Source of the DNA: Brevundimonas sp. UBA2388
Lineage (GTDB): Bacteria > Pseudomonadota > Alphaproteobacteria > Caulobacterales > Caulobacteraceae
Length of the DNA: 19,571 bases
Direction: 5' to 3'
Assembly: GCA_002343425.1 (NCBI GenBank)
Contig: DDSO01000026.1
Span: 38,767-58,337, forward strand
Shown here: positions 1 through 7,726 of the stretch, one piece after another
Layout of the letters: the number at the start of each line of letters is the position of its first letter
How positions within the stretch are numbered: position 1 is the first letter of the stretch
Position numbers and translations under genes: made by a program
Notes under the pieces: model-generated
Told to the model about the DNA's origin: nothing
Seen by the model: only the letters and a program-made list of their open reading frames with translations
The model's database searches: none

Positions 1-448
1 CGCCGGCAAGCAGACGATCACCGAGATCGCCGAGAGCAGCTATTTCAGCTCGGCCGACAGCTTCGCCATGATCCGCGGCGGCCACATCAACCTGTCCATC
101 CTCGGCGCCATGGAAGTGGCCGAGAACGGCGACATCGCCAACTGGATGATCCCGGGCAAGCTGGTGAAGGGCATGGGCGGCGCCATGGACCTGGTCGCGG
201 GCGTCAAGCGCGTGGTCGTGGTCATGGACCACGCCAACAAGCACGGCCAGTCCAAGGTGCTGAAATCCTGCACCCTGCCGCTCACCGGTACGGGCGTGGT
301 CAGCCGCATCATCACCGACCTCTGCGTCTTCGACGTCAAACCGGACGGAACAGGCCTTGAGCTCATCGAACTGGCCGAGGGCGTCACCCTCGAAGAGGTC
401 GCGAGCAAGACCGAGGCGACCTATACAGTCGCGCCCGGCGTCGGCTGA
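1..448 (+). CDS. scoB: 3-oxoacid CoA-transferase subunit B, C-terminal part (5' truncated)
   Basis: This is the end of a CoA-transferase family I subunit B, which with subunit A moves CoA between succinyl-CoA (or acetyl-CoA) and a 3-oxoacid such as acetoacetate in the cytoplasm. The reading frame is open from base 2 and gives 148 residues before TGA at 446-448; family members are roughly 210-220 residues, so about a third lies outside the window with the expected catalytic Glu. Visible family signatures are [20 protein letters not shown], then [13 protein letters not shown], then [19 protein letters not shown], and the C-terminal [19 protein letters not shown] block. Subunit A is expected just upstream. 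The substrate (succinyl-CoA:acetoacetate or 3-oxoadipate) cannot be decided from this fragment, so the symbol is provisional; the family call is firm. Confidence 0.9.
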   Translation, partial: AGKQTITEIAESSYFSSADSFAMIRGGHINLSILGAMEVAENGDIANWMIPGKLVKGMGGAMDLVAGVKRVVVVMDHANKHGQSKVLKSCTLPLTGTGVVSRIITDLCVFDVKPDGTGLELIELAEGVTLEEVASKTEATYTVAPGVG

Positions 449-457
449 CCGGCCTCA

Positions 458-492
458 GGCGCTCGCGTACAGCTTGGCGATCGCGAGGCGCC
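458..492 (+). terminator. GC-rich hairpin after scoB, possible terminator
   Basis: CTCGCG at 462-467 pairs with CGCGAG at 482-487. GGCG at 458-461 can continue the stem against CGCC at 489-492 if one G is bulged, with a 14-base loop. It starts 10 bases after the scoB stop, where a terminator would sit. No T-tract follows, so intrinsic termination is doubtful. Confidence 0.3.
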
Positions 493-528
493 GCCCCGCC
501 CGTCATACAACCGGGACAACCTGTACCG

Positions 529-558
529 TTGCCGTCCGGCTCAAGTCGTAGTCATACT
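529..558 (+). promoter_or_regulatory. possible housekeeping promoter for the 599 gene
   Basis: TTGCCG at 529-534 and CATACT at 553-558 are separated by 18 bases and lie 40-70 bases before the start codon of the next gene. The -35 element is good, the -10 only fair. This is a pattern match only; a gene following a transcription-unit end needs a promoter about here. Confidence 0.3.
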
Positions 559-598
559 GTCCCACCGGTCGCAGAACCGGAGGGGTGGAGTACGAGTG

Positions 599-1444
599 AT
601 GGCTGACGGCGCCTATCGCTGGCAGGGAAATTGGCCTGCGCCTGACGCCGCGCGCGTCGCCGAAATCGACGCGGCCTGGGACGACGCCCAGGTCGAAGCC
701 TTCGCGGAACCCGCCCGTGCCGCGGCGGTGGAGCGTATCGAACGCGCACTGGCCGCCGCCCGAACCGGTGATCTGACCGAGGCTTCGGCCCAGCTGGCGC
801 ATGCCCGTTCGGTGCTGGACGGTCTGGACCCCGGCGCGTTGGAGCCGCGCCGTGGGCTCGCTGGCCTGTTCGACAGCCGGGGCGGACGGCTCAAACGCTT
901 CCGCGAAACCTGGAGCCGCGCCGCCGCCGGCCTGACCGAGACCGCGAAGGACCTGACCGGCCGTATCGAAGGCGCCGGGCAGCGCTCCGGGGCGCTCGAC
1001 CAGGCCTGGATAGAGATCCGCGACGCGCTCGCCGACCTCGACGCGCACCTCGCCGCCGCCGCCCCCCGGCTGGCGGGCCATACCCCGACCGAGGGCGAGG
1101 CGCCGCACCCCCTGGCCGCGCGCCGCGCCACGCTGGACGCCTGCCGGGCCGCCGCCCTGCAGTCCCTGCCCCTGATCCGCAGCGCCCAGAACGCTGACGC
1201 CCGGGCCGCCGAGGCGCTCAAGGCCTGCGCCGACGGCGTGGCGGCCTGGCGCGATGACTGGAAAGAGGCGCTGGGTCTGTCGGGCAAGCGCCCGAAATCG
1301 GTCCGTCCCGATCGCGACCGCATGGCCCGCGTCCGGGATGACCTCAAGGGCCGGATCGACCGTGCGGTCGTCGAGCTGACCGCGTCGCGCAGCCGCCGCG
1401 CCGACGTCGAGAGCCGGATGGCGGAGTTGCGCAGACCGCTCTGA
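599..1444 (+). CDS. hypothetical alpha-helical protein (weak TelA-like resemblance)
   Basis: I do not recognise this 281-residue protein with certainty. It is Ala/Arg/Glu-rich and almost entirely helix-forming, with no signal peptide or membrane segment, so it is probably cytoplasmic. Around residues 80-130 a short hydrophobic-glycine segment (GLAGLF) is followed by a basic KRFRETW stretch and then heptad-like Leu/Ile spacing up to DALADLDAHLAAAAPRL. That arrangement reminds me of the core of TelA/toxic-anion-resistance proteins, but there is not enough to name it. The ATG at 599 is preferred: GGAGG at 579-583 and GGAG at 587-590 precede it, the latter 8 bases away. A GTG immediately before it at 596 is in frame and would add one residue. 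It stands alone on this strand and converges on the MCE operon, with only 16 bases between the stop codons. Confidence 0.75.
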   Translation: MADGAYRWQGNWPAPDAARVAEIDAAWDDAQVEAFAEPARAAAVERIERALAAARTGDLTEASAQLAHARSVLDGLDPGALEPRRGLAGLFDSRGGRLKRFRETWSRAAAGLTETAKDLTGRIEGAGQRSGALDQAWIEIRDALADLDAHLAAAAPRLAGHTPTEGEAPHPLAARRATLDACRAAALQSLPLIRSAQNADARAAEALKACADGVAAWRDDWKEALGLSGKRPKSVRPDRDRMARVRDDLKGRIDRAVVELTASRSRRADVESRMAELRRPL

Positions 1445-1464
1445 TTCAGGCCGCTCTGACTCAG
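1436..1464. repeat. 15-bp tandem duplication spanning two convergent stop codons
   Basis: CCGCTCTGATTCAG (1436-1449) and CCGCTCTGACTCAG (1451-1464) differ at one base and repeat with a period of 15. The first copy contains the stop of the plus-strand gene (1442-1444), the second the stop of the minus-strand lipoprotein gene (1461-1463). Each copy carries a GANTC site (1443-1447 and 1458-1462), the CcrM methylation target in Caulobacterales. Confidence 0.85.
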
Positions 1465-2075
1465 CCGGCGCTGGCGTCCGTCCAGGCGACGATCTGTGTA
1501 TTCAGGTCGCGCGTCGCGGTGTCGAAGGCCTCGACGATGGCGGAGACCCGGTTGGCCGTCGCCGGCTGCTCCACGGTGAACACGCGCTCGGCCGCCACCG
1601 TCCGTTCCGGCAAGGCCAGCAGACGGGCGCGGGCCGTGACCACAATGGTCGGCGTCATGCCCGGCGCGTCATAGCGGGCCTCAAACGAGCGGATGTCGAT
1701 ATCGAGCGACCGCTGGCCCCGCGTCAGCTCGCGCGGACCGATCAGACGCACCCGCGTCGCCTGGGCGGCGAAGGCGTTCTCGATGCTCTCCATATAGAGG
1801 TCCGCCGCCGGCGAGACCCAACGGGCCCCGGCGATATAGGCGGCCTCGGTCCCGGTGACTCCCAGCAACTTGTCTCCCTCGACGGCTTCCGGGAATTCGA
1901 CCCGGCGCAGCGTGACCTGAACCGGGCTGGCGGTCGCGGCGGCCGAGGTGGCGGCGACGCCGCCCCCGAACCGGTAGGTCTGCACCGGATCGGGCGTCGA
2001 CAGCAGGGCGCAGGCCGAAAGCGCCATCATGGCCACGATCGCCGCGATCGGGCGGATCAGCGAGAAGCGGGTCAA
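1461..2075 (-). CDS. ABC-type transport auxiliary lipoprotein (PqiC/DUF330-like)
   Basis: A 204-residue lipoprotein of the family found with MCE transporters (ABC_trans_aux, PqiC-like), expected at the periplasmic face of the outer membrane as the receiving end of the lipid conduit. Residues 1-22 are a lipoprotein signal: Arg near the N-terminus, a hydrophobic stretch, then the lipobox LSAC with Cys22 as the lipidation site. The rest is a mixed alpha/beta domain containing the family-like YRFGG early strand, a tyrosine-containing YMESIENAF helix and a late VVTARARLL strand. The start is TTG at 2075, in the TTGA overlap with the stop of the upstream MCE gene; GGAGGT six bases upstream (complement of 2082-2087) supports it and implies translational coupling. 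It is the last gene of the operon. The MCE context makes the call safer than the sequence alone would. Confidence 0.85.
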   Translation of the reverse strand: MTRFSLIRPIAAIVAMMALSACALLSTPDPVQTYRFGGGVAATSAAATASPVQVTLRRVEFPEAVEGDKLLGVTGTEAAYIAGARWVSPAADLYMESIENAFAAQATRVRLIGPRELTRGQRSLDIDIRSFEARYDAPGMTPTIVVTARARLLALPERTVAAERVFTVEQPATANRVSAIVEAFDTATRDLNTQIVAWTDASAG

Positions 2076-3010
2076 GGTTGGACCTCCAGTTCCTTGGTCG
2101 GCGGGCGGCTGATGAAATCGCGAGGGCTGGACCGGACTTCATCGATCAGGCCTTCCAGCGACCGGGTCGCGTCCTCCAGCCCCTGGATCGACTGCTGCAG
2201 TTGCGGCAGACCCGTGGTGGCGAACTCGTTCAGCGGCCCTTCGACATTGGTGGCGGTGCGGTTGATCGAAGCCACCGCCGCCCTCGCCTCTTCGGCCGCG
2301 GCGTTGATATTGGCCACGGCCTCGCGCCCGTCGCCTTCAATGATCCGGCGGCTGCTGACGGCCAGAGCCTCGAACTCGGCCACCGCCGAATTGGCCTTGG
2401 TCAGGGCCTGTTCCAGCTGTTCCAGCATGCCCTTGCGGGCTTCGAGCTCGGTGGACAGGCTCTCGATGTTCTTCAGGCTGGTGGAGAAGGACCGGACGTT
2501 GTCGTCCGACAGCACCCGGTTGATCCGGTTCAGCGCATCGACGGTCTGCGCCAACACGGTGCCCGAGCCGCTGAGCAGCTCGGCGATCGGCGACGGCTGG
2601 CTCTGGATCACCGGCACCACATTGGCGGGATACTGTTCCTTCAGATTGGCGCTCTGCGGATTGCCGGCGGTGATCTGGATATAGTTCAGGCCGGTGATGC
2701 CCTGCGGCTCCAGCTGGGCGCGCGAGGTGACGCGGACCGGCGTGGTTGCGTCGACGCGGATGCGGGCGATGACCTGATCACCCTTTTCCGGGTCCAGGTT
2801 CAGGTCCGTGACCTCGCCGACGCGGATGCCGTTGAAATGCACCTCGCCGCCCTCTGAAAGGCCGCGCACGGGGCCGTAGAAGACGATGTCATAGACGTCG
2901 TAGTCATTGTTGAACTGCAGTCGGGCCAGCCAGATCACGAACACAGCCAGCGCCGCCATCAGGGCGATGGTGGCGATGCCGACGGCGGCGTAGTGGGCGT
3001 CTCGTTCCAT
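2072..3010 (-). CDS. MlaD family MCE-domain protein
   Basis: A 312-residue inner-membrane-anchored, periplasmic substrate-binding component of an MCE lipid transporter, predicted to bind phospholipid and hand it between the membranes. One N-terminal transmembrane helix spans about residues 9-31. The MCE domain follows at about 38-117, with the typical FYGPVRGLSEGGEVHFNGIRVGEV core and a GLNYIQI strand near its end. Residues about 150-300 form a long helical, coiled-coil-prone tail as in single-MCE-domain proteins. The start is ATG at 3010; GAGGAG (complement of 3021-3026), overlapping the stop of the ATPase gene, lies 10 bases upstream. Its stop overlaps the TTG start of the lipoprotein gene by four bases. 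Whether the pathway corresponds to Mla retrograde transport or another MCE system cannot be told from the sequence. Confidence 0.93.
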   Translation of the reverse strand: MERDAHYAAVGIATIALMAALAVFVIWLARLQFNNDYDVYDIVFYGPVRGLSEGGEVHFNGIRVGEVTDLNLDPEKGDQVIARIRVDATTPVRVTSRAQLEPQGITGLNYIQITAGNPQSANLKEQYPANVVPVIQSQPSPIAELLSGSGTVLAQTVDALNRINRVLSDDNVRSFSTSLKNIESLSTELEARKGMLEQLEQALTKANSAVAEFEALAVSSRRIIEGDGREAVANINAAAEEARAAVASINRTATNVEGPLNEFATTGLPQLQQSIQGLEDATRSLEGLIDEVRSSPRDFISRPPTKELEVQP

Positions 3011-3024
3011 CTCGTCCGCTCTCC

Positions 3025-3825
3025 TCAGGCGGCCTTGTCTGCGGCCCGGCCACGCGGGCCGAGGAAGTATTCCCTGATCCAGGGGTGGTCTGAACGCTCC
3101 AGCTCCTGAACCGTCGCCTTGGCGACGATGTGTTTGTCGGCCACCACCGCAACCTTGTCGGTGATGGCATACAGGCTGTCGAGGTCGTGGGTTATCATGA
3201 ACACCGTCAGACCCAGGTCATCCGAAAGCTGACGGATGAGGGCGTCGAAGGCCGCGGCGCCGATCGGGTCCAGCCCCGCCGTAGGCTCATCAAGAAACAG
3301 CAGCTCGGGGTCCAGCGCCAGCGCCCGGGCCAGTCCGACCCGCTTGCGCATGCCGCCGGACAGCTCGGCGGGCTTCAGATGATGGGACTCGGGCTTCAAC
3401 CCGACCATGGCGATCTTCATCTCGGCGAGTTCGCGGATCACGTCCGCGGACAGGCCGGTGTGCTCGACCAGGGGCGAGGCGACATTGTCGATGACGCTCA
3501 ACGACGAGAACAGGGCGCCCTGCTGGAACAGGATGCCTGTCCGCCGCTGGACATCCGCCTCGTCCTCCTCGGTCATGGTGGCGCGATCATAGCCAAGGAT
3601 GCTGACCGTGCCGCCCTCGGGCTCCTTCAGGCCGATGATCGAGTTCAGGAGCACGGTCTTGCCGGTACCCGACCCGCCGACCACGCCCATCACCTCGCCG
3701 CGCTCCAGCGTCAGGTCGAGGTCCTGATGAATGACCCGCTCGCCGAACTGGCTCAGCAGACCGCGAACCTCGATCAGATTTTCCGGGGCTGTAGCCGGAC
3801 CCGCCGGCGTCGTCGCGGCGGTCAC
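3025..3825 (-). CDS. mlaF: MCE/Mla-type ABC transporter ATP-binding protein
   Basis: The cytoplasmic ATPase of the lipid transporter, 266 residues, slightly longer than typical because of a short Ala/Pro-rich N-terminus. Complete ABC motifs are visible: Walker A GGSGTGKT at about residues 50-57, a Q-loop in GILFQQGALF, signature LSGGMRKR, Walker B LLFLDEPTAGLD and the H-loop in MITHDLDS. The FQQGALFSSLSVIDNV segment and the AELSGGMRKRVGLARALALDP stretch are characteristic of MlaF/Ttg2A-type proteins. The start is GTG at 3825, sharing a GTGA overlap with the stop of the permease gene; GGAG (complement of 3835-3838) lies 9 bases upstream. The four-base overlap indicates coupled translation and matched amounts of permease and ATPase. 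The symbol is by family; an orthologous role to E. coli MlaF is inferred. Confidence 0.94.
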   Translation of the reverse strand: MTAATTPAGPATAPENLIEVRGLLSQFGERVIHQDLDLTLERGEVMGVVGGSGTGKTVLLNSIIGLKEPEGGTVSILGYDRATMTEEDEADVQRRTGILFQQGALFSSLSVIDNVASPLVEHTGLSADVIRELAEMKIAMVGLKPESHHLKPAELSGGMRKRVGLARALALDPELLFLDEPTAGLDPIGAAAFDALIRQLSDDLGLTVFMITHDLDSLYAITDKVAVVADKHIVAKATVQELERSDHPWIREYFLGPRGRAADKAA

Positions 3826-4934
3826 AGGTTCAGCTCCAGGAAGATCATGGCGAACACGGCGTCCAGGAAGATGATGGCGAATATGGCCTGCACCACCGCG
3901 GCCGTGACCCGCCGGCCCAGGCTCTCGACATCGCCCGCGACCGCCATCCCCTGCCGGCAGCCGATGGCGGCGATGACAACCGCGAATACGGGCGCCTTGA
4001 TCATCCCCACCATCAGGTGGGTTCCCATCTTCGGATCCTCGCTGACGCGCTGGATGAAAAAGGACGGGCCGTAGCTCAGCTCGGCCCAGGTCACCAGCAT
4101 GCCGCCGAGCATGCCCGCCACCATACCGATGAAGGTCAGGAGTGGCATCATCAGCACCATGGCCGCGAGCCGCGGTATGACCAGCGCCTGGAAGGGGTTC
4201 ACCCCCATCACCTGCATGGCGTCGACTTCCTGATTCATCCGCATCGAGCCGATTTCGGCGGCGAACGACGAGGAGGAACGGCCCGCAAGCAGGATCGCCG
4301 TAATCAGGACAGCCAGCTCACGCAGGGTCGCCACCGCCACCAGCTGCACGGTGTAGACCCCGGCGCCGAACTGGGTCAGCAGATTGGCCCCCAGGTAGGC
4401 GATGACCGCGCCGATGAAGAAATTGGTCGTGGCGACGATCGGTATGGCGTCCAGCCCGGCGCGCTCGACCTGACTGAACCAGGCGGCCCAGCGAATTCGT
4501 CCGGGCCGCAGGGCCGACCCGGCGGCGACCACGAGGCGGCCGAGGAAGGCCATCGACAGGGTCGCTTCGTCGAAAATGTCGTGAACGCCGCGACCGACCT
4601 TGCCGAAGGTCCGCACCCAGCCGGGAGACCGGCGTGGAGGGCCGGCGCTTTCGCGCTCCAGCTTCTCGACCATGGCATAGGTGCGCCCGGCCTCGGGGCG
4701 CTGGGTCCAGGCTGTTGGGGGCAGGACGCAGTTGGCGGCCTGAACGATCGCCAGGGCGCCCGCCGTGTCGAACCGGCCCATATCGGTCAGATCGACCGCA
4801 TCGACGCACCGATCCTGAAGCTCATCGTCAAGACGACGGGATATCCGGCCCAATTCGGTCGCGGTCCAGTCGCCAGTCAGCCGGAGCGTCAGCCCCGGCC
4901 CGCCGTCCTCGATCTGGAAATCCGCTGCGGCCAT
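3822..4934 (-). CDS. mlaE: STAS-domain/MlaE fusion permease of the MCE transporter
   Basis: The inner-membrane permease of the lipid transporter, 370 residues from the chosen start. Residues about 5-95 form a STAS domain (LRLTGDWTAT, then a DLTDMGRFDTAGALAIV core), the fold that in E. coli is the separate protein MlaB. Residues about 115-370 are the MlaE permease with several membrane segments, including FFIGAVIAYLGANLLTQFGAG, the coupling-region motif GSMRMNQEVDAMQVMGVNP, and LMVGMIKAPVFAVVIAAIGC. The start is uncertain. ATG at 4934 is preferred because AGGTAGGGG precedes it and the protein then begins just before the STAS domain. In-frame ATG at 5000 and GTG at 5033 would add Arg/Gly-rich residues outside any domain and lack a convincing ribosome site. 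It is the first gene of the four-gene operon. Confidence 0.92.
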   Translation of the reverse strand: MAAADFQIEDGGPGLTLRLTGDWTATELGRISRRLDDELQDRCVDAVDLTDMGRFDTAGALAIVQAANCVLPPTAWTQRPEAGRTYAMVEKLERESAGPPRRSPGWVRTFGKVGRGVHDIFDEATLSMAFLGRLVVAAGSALRPGRIRWAAWFSQVERAGLDAIPIVATTNFFIGAVIAYLGANLLTQFGAGVYTVQLVAVATLRELAVLITAILLAGRSSSSFAAEIGSMRMNQEVDAMQVMGVNPFQALVIPRLAAMVLMMPLLTFIGMVAGMLGGMLVTWAELSYGPSFFIQRVSEDPKMGTHLMVGMIKAPVFAVVIAAIGCRQGMAVAGDVESLGRRVTAAVVQAIFAIIFLDAVFAMIFLELNL

Positions 4935-4960
4935 GCCCCTACCTAGATCGCCCTGTCCGT

Positions 4961-4986
4961 TTTGCCTACGCCGGCCAAACGGCAAA
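4961..4986. repeat. TTTGCC...GGCAAA inverted repeat in the mlaE upstream gap
   Basis: TTTGCC (4961-4966) and GGCAAA (4981-4986) form a perfect 6-bp inverted repeat with a 14-base spacer in the gap between the UdgX gene stop (5052) and the preferred mlaE start (4934). It could be an operator or a weak hairpin. There is no T-tract and I cannot place a good promoter around it. Confidence 0.3.
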
Positions 4987-5051
4987 GCTGGGGCAGACAT
5001 CAGAACGCCGCCCGGTCGTATTCGTTCAGCCACGGTCTCGGATGTTTCGGG

Positions 5052-6482
5052 TCAGATCAAGGCCCGGGCGCGAGACAGGTCTTCAACGAAGCGGCGGCGT
5101 TCAGCGGATCGCGCCGCCTCTTCCGGCAAGCGCAGAAGGTAGGAGGGGTGCACGGTCGTCACGATCCTCGCGCCATCGGGCTGCGCCAGCACCTGACCGC
5201 GCGCCTGCGCCACGGTGATCTTCCGGTTCAGCACGCCCAGAGCCGCGGTCGCGCCGAGGGTCACGATCACCTTCGGCCTCACCAGCCGTCGCTCCGCGTC
5301 CAGCCACCAGCGGCAGGCGCTGATCTCGCTGACCAGCGGGGTCCTGTGGATGCGCCGCTTGCCCCGCGGCTCGTGCTTGAAATGCTTCACCGCATTGGTG
5401 ACGAAGGCGTCTTCGCGGTCGATGCCCGCCTCGACCAGCGCATCGTTCAGCACCTGACCCGCCGGACCGACGAAGGGCCGGCCCGCCAGATCCTCCTGAT
5501 CGCCCGGCTGTTCGCCGACGATCATCAGCCGCGACTGCTTCGCCCCGGATCCGCAAACGCCCTGGGTTGCGTCGCGCCACAGCGGGCATCGGCGGCAGGT
5601 CTGAACCGCCTGTCCGAGCTCTTCGAGCGATGACGGGACAAAGCCTTGGTCGAAAGCATGGTCGCGATTAATCCGGGAAAGCGTCTTCGTGAGCCGGAGA
5701 TTGGGTTCCGAGGCCGGCGCCGCGACCATGGTCTCGGTTCGGGTGGATGACTGCGCCGTCAGCTCCCGGATCAGGGCCGCCTCGGGCAGGTTTTGCCAGT
5801 ATCGTTTGGGCATTTCGCCCTGCATGGTCTTCAGCTTCAGCCGGGCCGGATTGAACGTCGAGGCGTAGTAGGTCTTCCAGAAGTCCTCGACCTCGTCCTC
5901 GCCCGGAGCCATGTCCCGGGTCGCCGGCGGGCCGAACGCCAACGCGTCCCCGTCCCATGACGCTGTCCCGTCGGGCGTCAGGATCGTCCAGATCATGTTG
6001 GGGAAGCGGCGGGTGAAGAATGGAGCCGTTCGTTCCAGCACCCTGTGGGCGGGTTCGAACCACGCCCCCCACCGCTCGCCATCGGCCGCATCAATCCGCC
6101 GAAAGCGCACGAAGGCCTTCATCTTGTGGCTGGCGCGGCTGACGTTTTTCGCGCGTTCCATGGCGTCGGCCACGTCGACGTCGGTGACAACGCGGATCAG
6201 ATCGGGTTCGACCTGCAGTCGCCAGAGCAGCCGGTACAGCAGGTCGAACCGGTCCTCCGACCGGTGCAGGATCACCGACTGCGCCAGATCGACGAAGGCG
6301 CGCGGTGTGTGGAAGCCGGCGTCCGGCGGGGCCGGCGGCAGCCCGTCGTCGAACAGGCCCGGCCCGCTCCCCCCGACCCGGAAAGCCGCCTCGACCGGCG
6401 GAACGCCCGCCAGCCTCAACGCCCGCGCGCCGACTCGCCAGCCGTCGAAATCAGTCTCCCCGGCGAGCGTCGCGACACGCAT
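5052..6482 (-). CDS. DUF4130/TIGR03915-type domain fused to UdgX-family uracil-DNA glycosylase
   Basis: A 476-residue two-domain DNA-damage protein. Residues about 1-245 match my recollection of the DUF4130 (TIGR03915) DNA-metabolism domain: DFDGWRVGARAL near the start, FVRFRR at about 123-128, and a WKTYYASTFNPARLK segment near 202-216. Residues about 285-476 are a UDG-superfamily domain with CRRC at 296-299 and other Cys at 310 and 390 as candidate Fe-S ligands, motif GEQPG at 323-327, and HPS at 445-447. The loop KRRIH at 375-379 is the UdgX hallmark; its His covalently captures uracil-containing DNA in the mycobacterial enzyme. It predicts uracil excision with covalent trapping rather than ordinary turnover. 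ATG at 6482 abuts the TGA of the upstream radical SAM gene, so the two are co-transcribed and probably coupled. The UdgX symbol fits only the C-terminal half, so none is given. Confidence 0.93.
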   Translation of the reverse strand: MRVATLAGETDFDGWRVGARALRLAGVPPVEAAFRVGGSGPGLFDDGLPPAPPDAGFHTPRAFVDLAQSVILHRSEDRFDLLYRLLWRLQVEPDLIRVVTDVDVADAMERAKNVSRASHKMKAFVRFRRIDAADGERWGAWFEPAHRVLERTAPFFTRRFPNMIWTILTPDGTASWDGDALAFGPPATRDMAPGEDEVEDFWKTYYASTFNPARLKLKTMQGEMPKRYWQNLPEAALIRELTAQSSTRTETMVAAPASEPNLRLTKTLSRINRDHAFDQGFVPSSLEELGQAVQTCRRCPLWRDATQGVCGSGAKQSRLMIVGEQPGDQEDLAGRPFVGPAGQVLNDALVEAGIDREDAFVTNAVKHFKHEPRGKRRIHRTPLVSEISACRWWLDAERRLVRPKVIVTLGATAALGVLNRKITVAQARGQVLAQPDGARIVTTVHPSYLLRLPEEAARSAERRRFVEDLSRARALI

Positions 6483-7724
6483 TCAGAACAGGCTCAACTG
6501 AACCGGTTGGACGACCGGGGTCATCCGCGCGCGCAGATCTGCCGCGTCGGTCAACCCTCCCGGCGTCCAGTCCAGCGCGGTTATAAAGGGCCGGACCTTG
6601 TCCATACCCCGGCAAAGTCGCCCGATGTCTTCAAGCCTCAGGGTGCGCCAGCGGCGGACCTGAAGGATGCGGTTTACCGACTTCACCCCCAGCCCCGGCA
6701 CCCGCAGCAGCATCTCGCGCGCGCCCGTGTTCACATCGACCGGAAACTGGGCCCGACTGTTGAGCGCCCAGGCCAGTTTGGGATCGATGGCGAGGTCCAG
6801 CATGCCGTCATTGGCGGCGTCGCCGATCTCGCCCGGCGAAAAGCCGTAGAAGCGCATCAGCCAGTCGGCCTGGTACAGACGATGTTCGCGCATCAGCGGC
6901 GGCTTCGACAGCGGCAGGGCGCTGGATGCATCCGGGATCGGACTGAAGGCTGAATAATAGACCCGGCGGAGGCCATAGCCGGCGTAGAGCGAGGCGCTGC
7001 GGTCGACGATCTCGGTATCCGACGCGCCGTCCGCGCCGATGATCAGCTGGGTGCTCTGACCCGCGGGCGCGAATTTCGGAGGTTTGGCCCGGTCCTTTTT
7101 CGCGGGACGCGCCGCCTCGACCTTCAAGCGCACCCGGCCCATCGCCTGTTTGATGACCCCAACGTCCTTCTGCGGCGCCAGCCGCTTCAGCGCCTCGTCC
7201 CGCGGCAGCTCGATATTGGCCGACAGCCGGTCCGCGTAGAGACCCGCCTCCTCGACCAGCAGGGGATCGGCCTCCGGGATCAGCTTCAGATGGATATAGC
7301 CGCGGAAGTCGTGCTCTTCCCTGAGCTTCTTCGCGACCAGTACCAGCTGTTCCATGGTGTAGTCGCCTGAGCGGATGATGCCCGAGGACAGGAACAGGCC
7401 CTCAATGTAGTTCCGCCTGTAGAAATTCAGCGTCAGCTCGACGATCTCATCGACGCTGAACCGTGCGCGTTGGACGTTCGAGGACGCCCGGTTGATGCAA
7501 TAGACGCAGTCGTAGATGCAGAAATTGGTCAGCAGGATCTTGAGCAAGGACACGCAGCGGCCGTCCGGCGTGTAAGCATGGCAGATCCCCATTCCCTCGG
7601 TGGACCCGACGCCCTTGCCGCCGATCGAGTCTCGTTTCGATGTCCCCGACGACGCGCAGGAAGCATCATATTTGGCGGCGTCCGCGAGGACGGCGAGCTT
7701 GCTGCGCAGATCGAGAACGGCCAT
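6483..7724 (-). CDS. putative DNA modification/repair radical SAM protein (TIGR03916-type)
   Basis: A 413-residue radical S-adenosylmethionine protein of the family that almost always pairs with a DUF4130/TIGR03915 partner, as here. The 4Fe-4S-binding CX3CX2C motif is C69-IYD-C73-VY-C76; other Cys at 23, 48 and 57 precede it and may matter. The N-terminal block STEGMGICHAYTPDGRCVSL and the LKLIPEADP segment are family-like. Near residues 332-360 a helix-hairpin-helix (LLRVPGLGVKSVNRIL) suggests DNA binding. The last five residues are QLSLF, a perfect match to the bacterial sliding-clamp-binding consensus QL[SD]LF. The start is ATG at 7724; no Shine-Dalgarno sequence is visible, a LexA box ends two bases upstream, and the transcript may be leaderless. 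The reaction and substrate are unknown; a role in repair or modification of damaged DNA is inferred from partner, HhH, clamp motif and LexA site. Confidence 0.92.
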   Translation of the reverse strand: MAVLDLRSKLAVLADAAKYDASCASSGTSKRDSIGGKGVGSTEGMGICHAYTPDGRCVSLLKILLTNFCIYDCVYCINRASSNVQRARFSVDEIVELTLNFYRRNYIEGLFLSSGIIRSGDYTMEQLVLVAKKLREEHDFRGYIHLKLIPEADPLLVEEAGLYADRLSANIELPRDEALKRLAPQKDVGVIKQAMGRVRLKVEAARPAKKDRAKPPKFAPAGQSTQLIIGADGASDTEIVDRSASLYAGYGLRRVYYSAFSPIPDASSALPLSKPPLMREHRLYQADWLMRFYGFSPGEIGDAANDGMLDLAIDPKLAWALNSRAQFPVDVNTGAREMLLRVPGLGVKSVNRILQVRRWRTLRLEDIGRLCRGMDKVRPFITALDWTPGGLTDAADLRARMTPVVQPVQLSLF

Positions 7725-7726
7725 TC

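Noticed and set aside
4935..5033. Longer MlaE start sites at 5000 or 5033
   Set aside because: The added segment is Arg/Gly-rich with no ribosome site and would consume nearly the whole gap before the operon. Not fully excluded.
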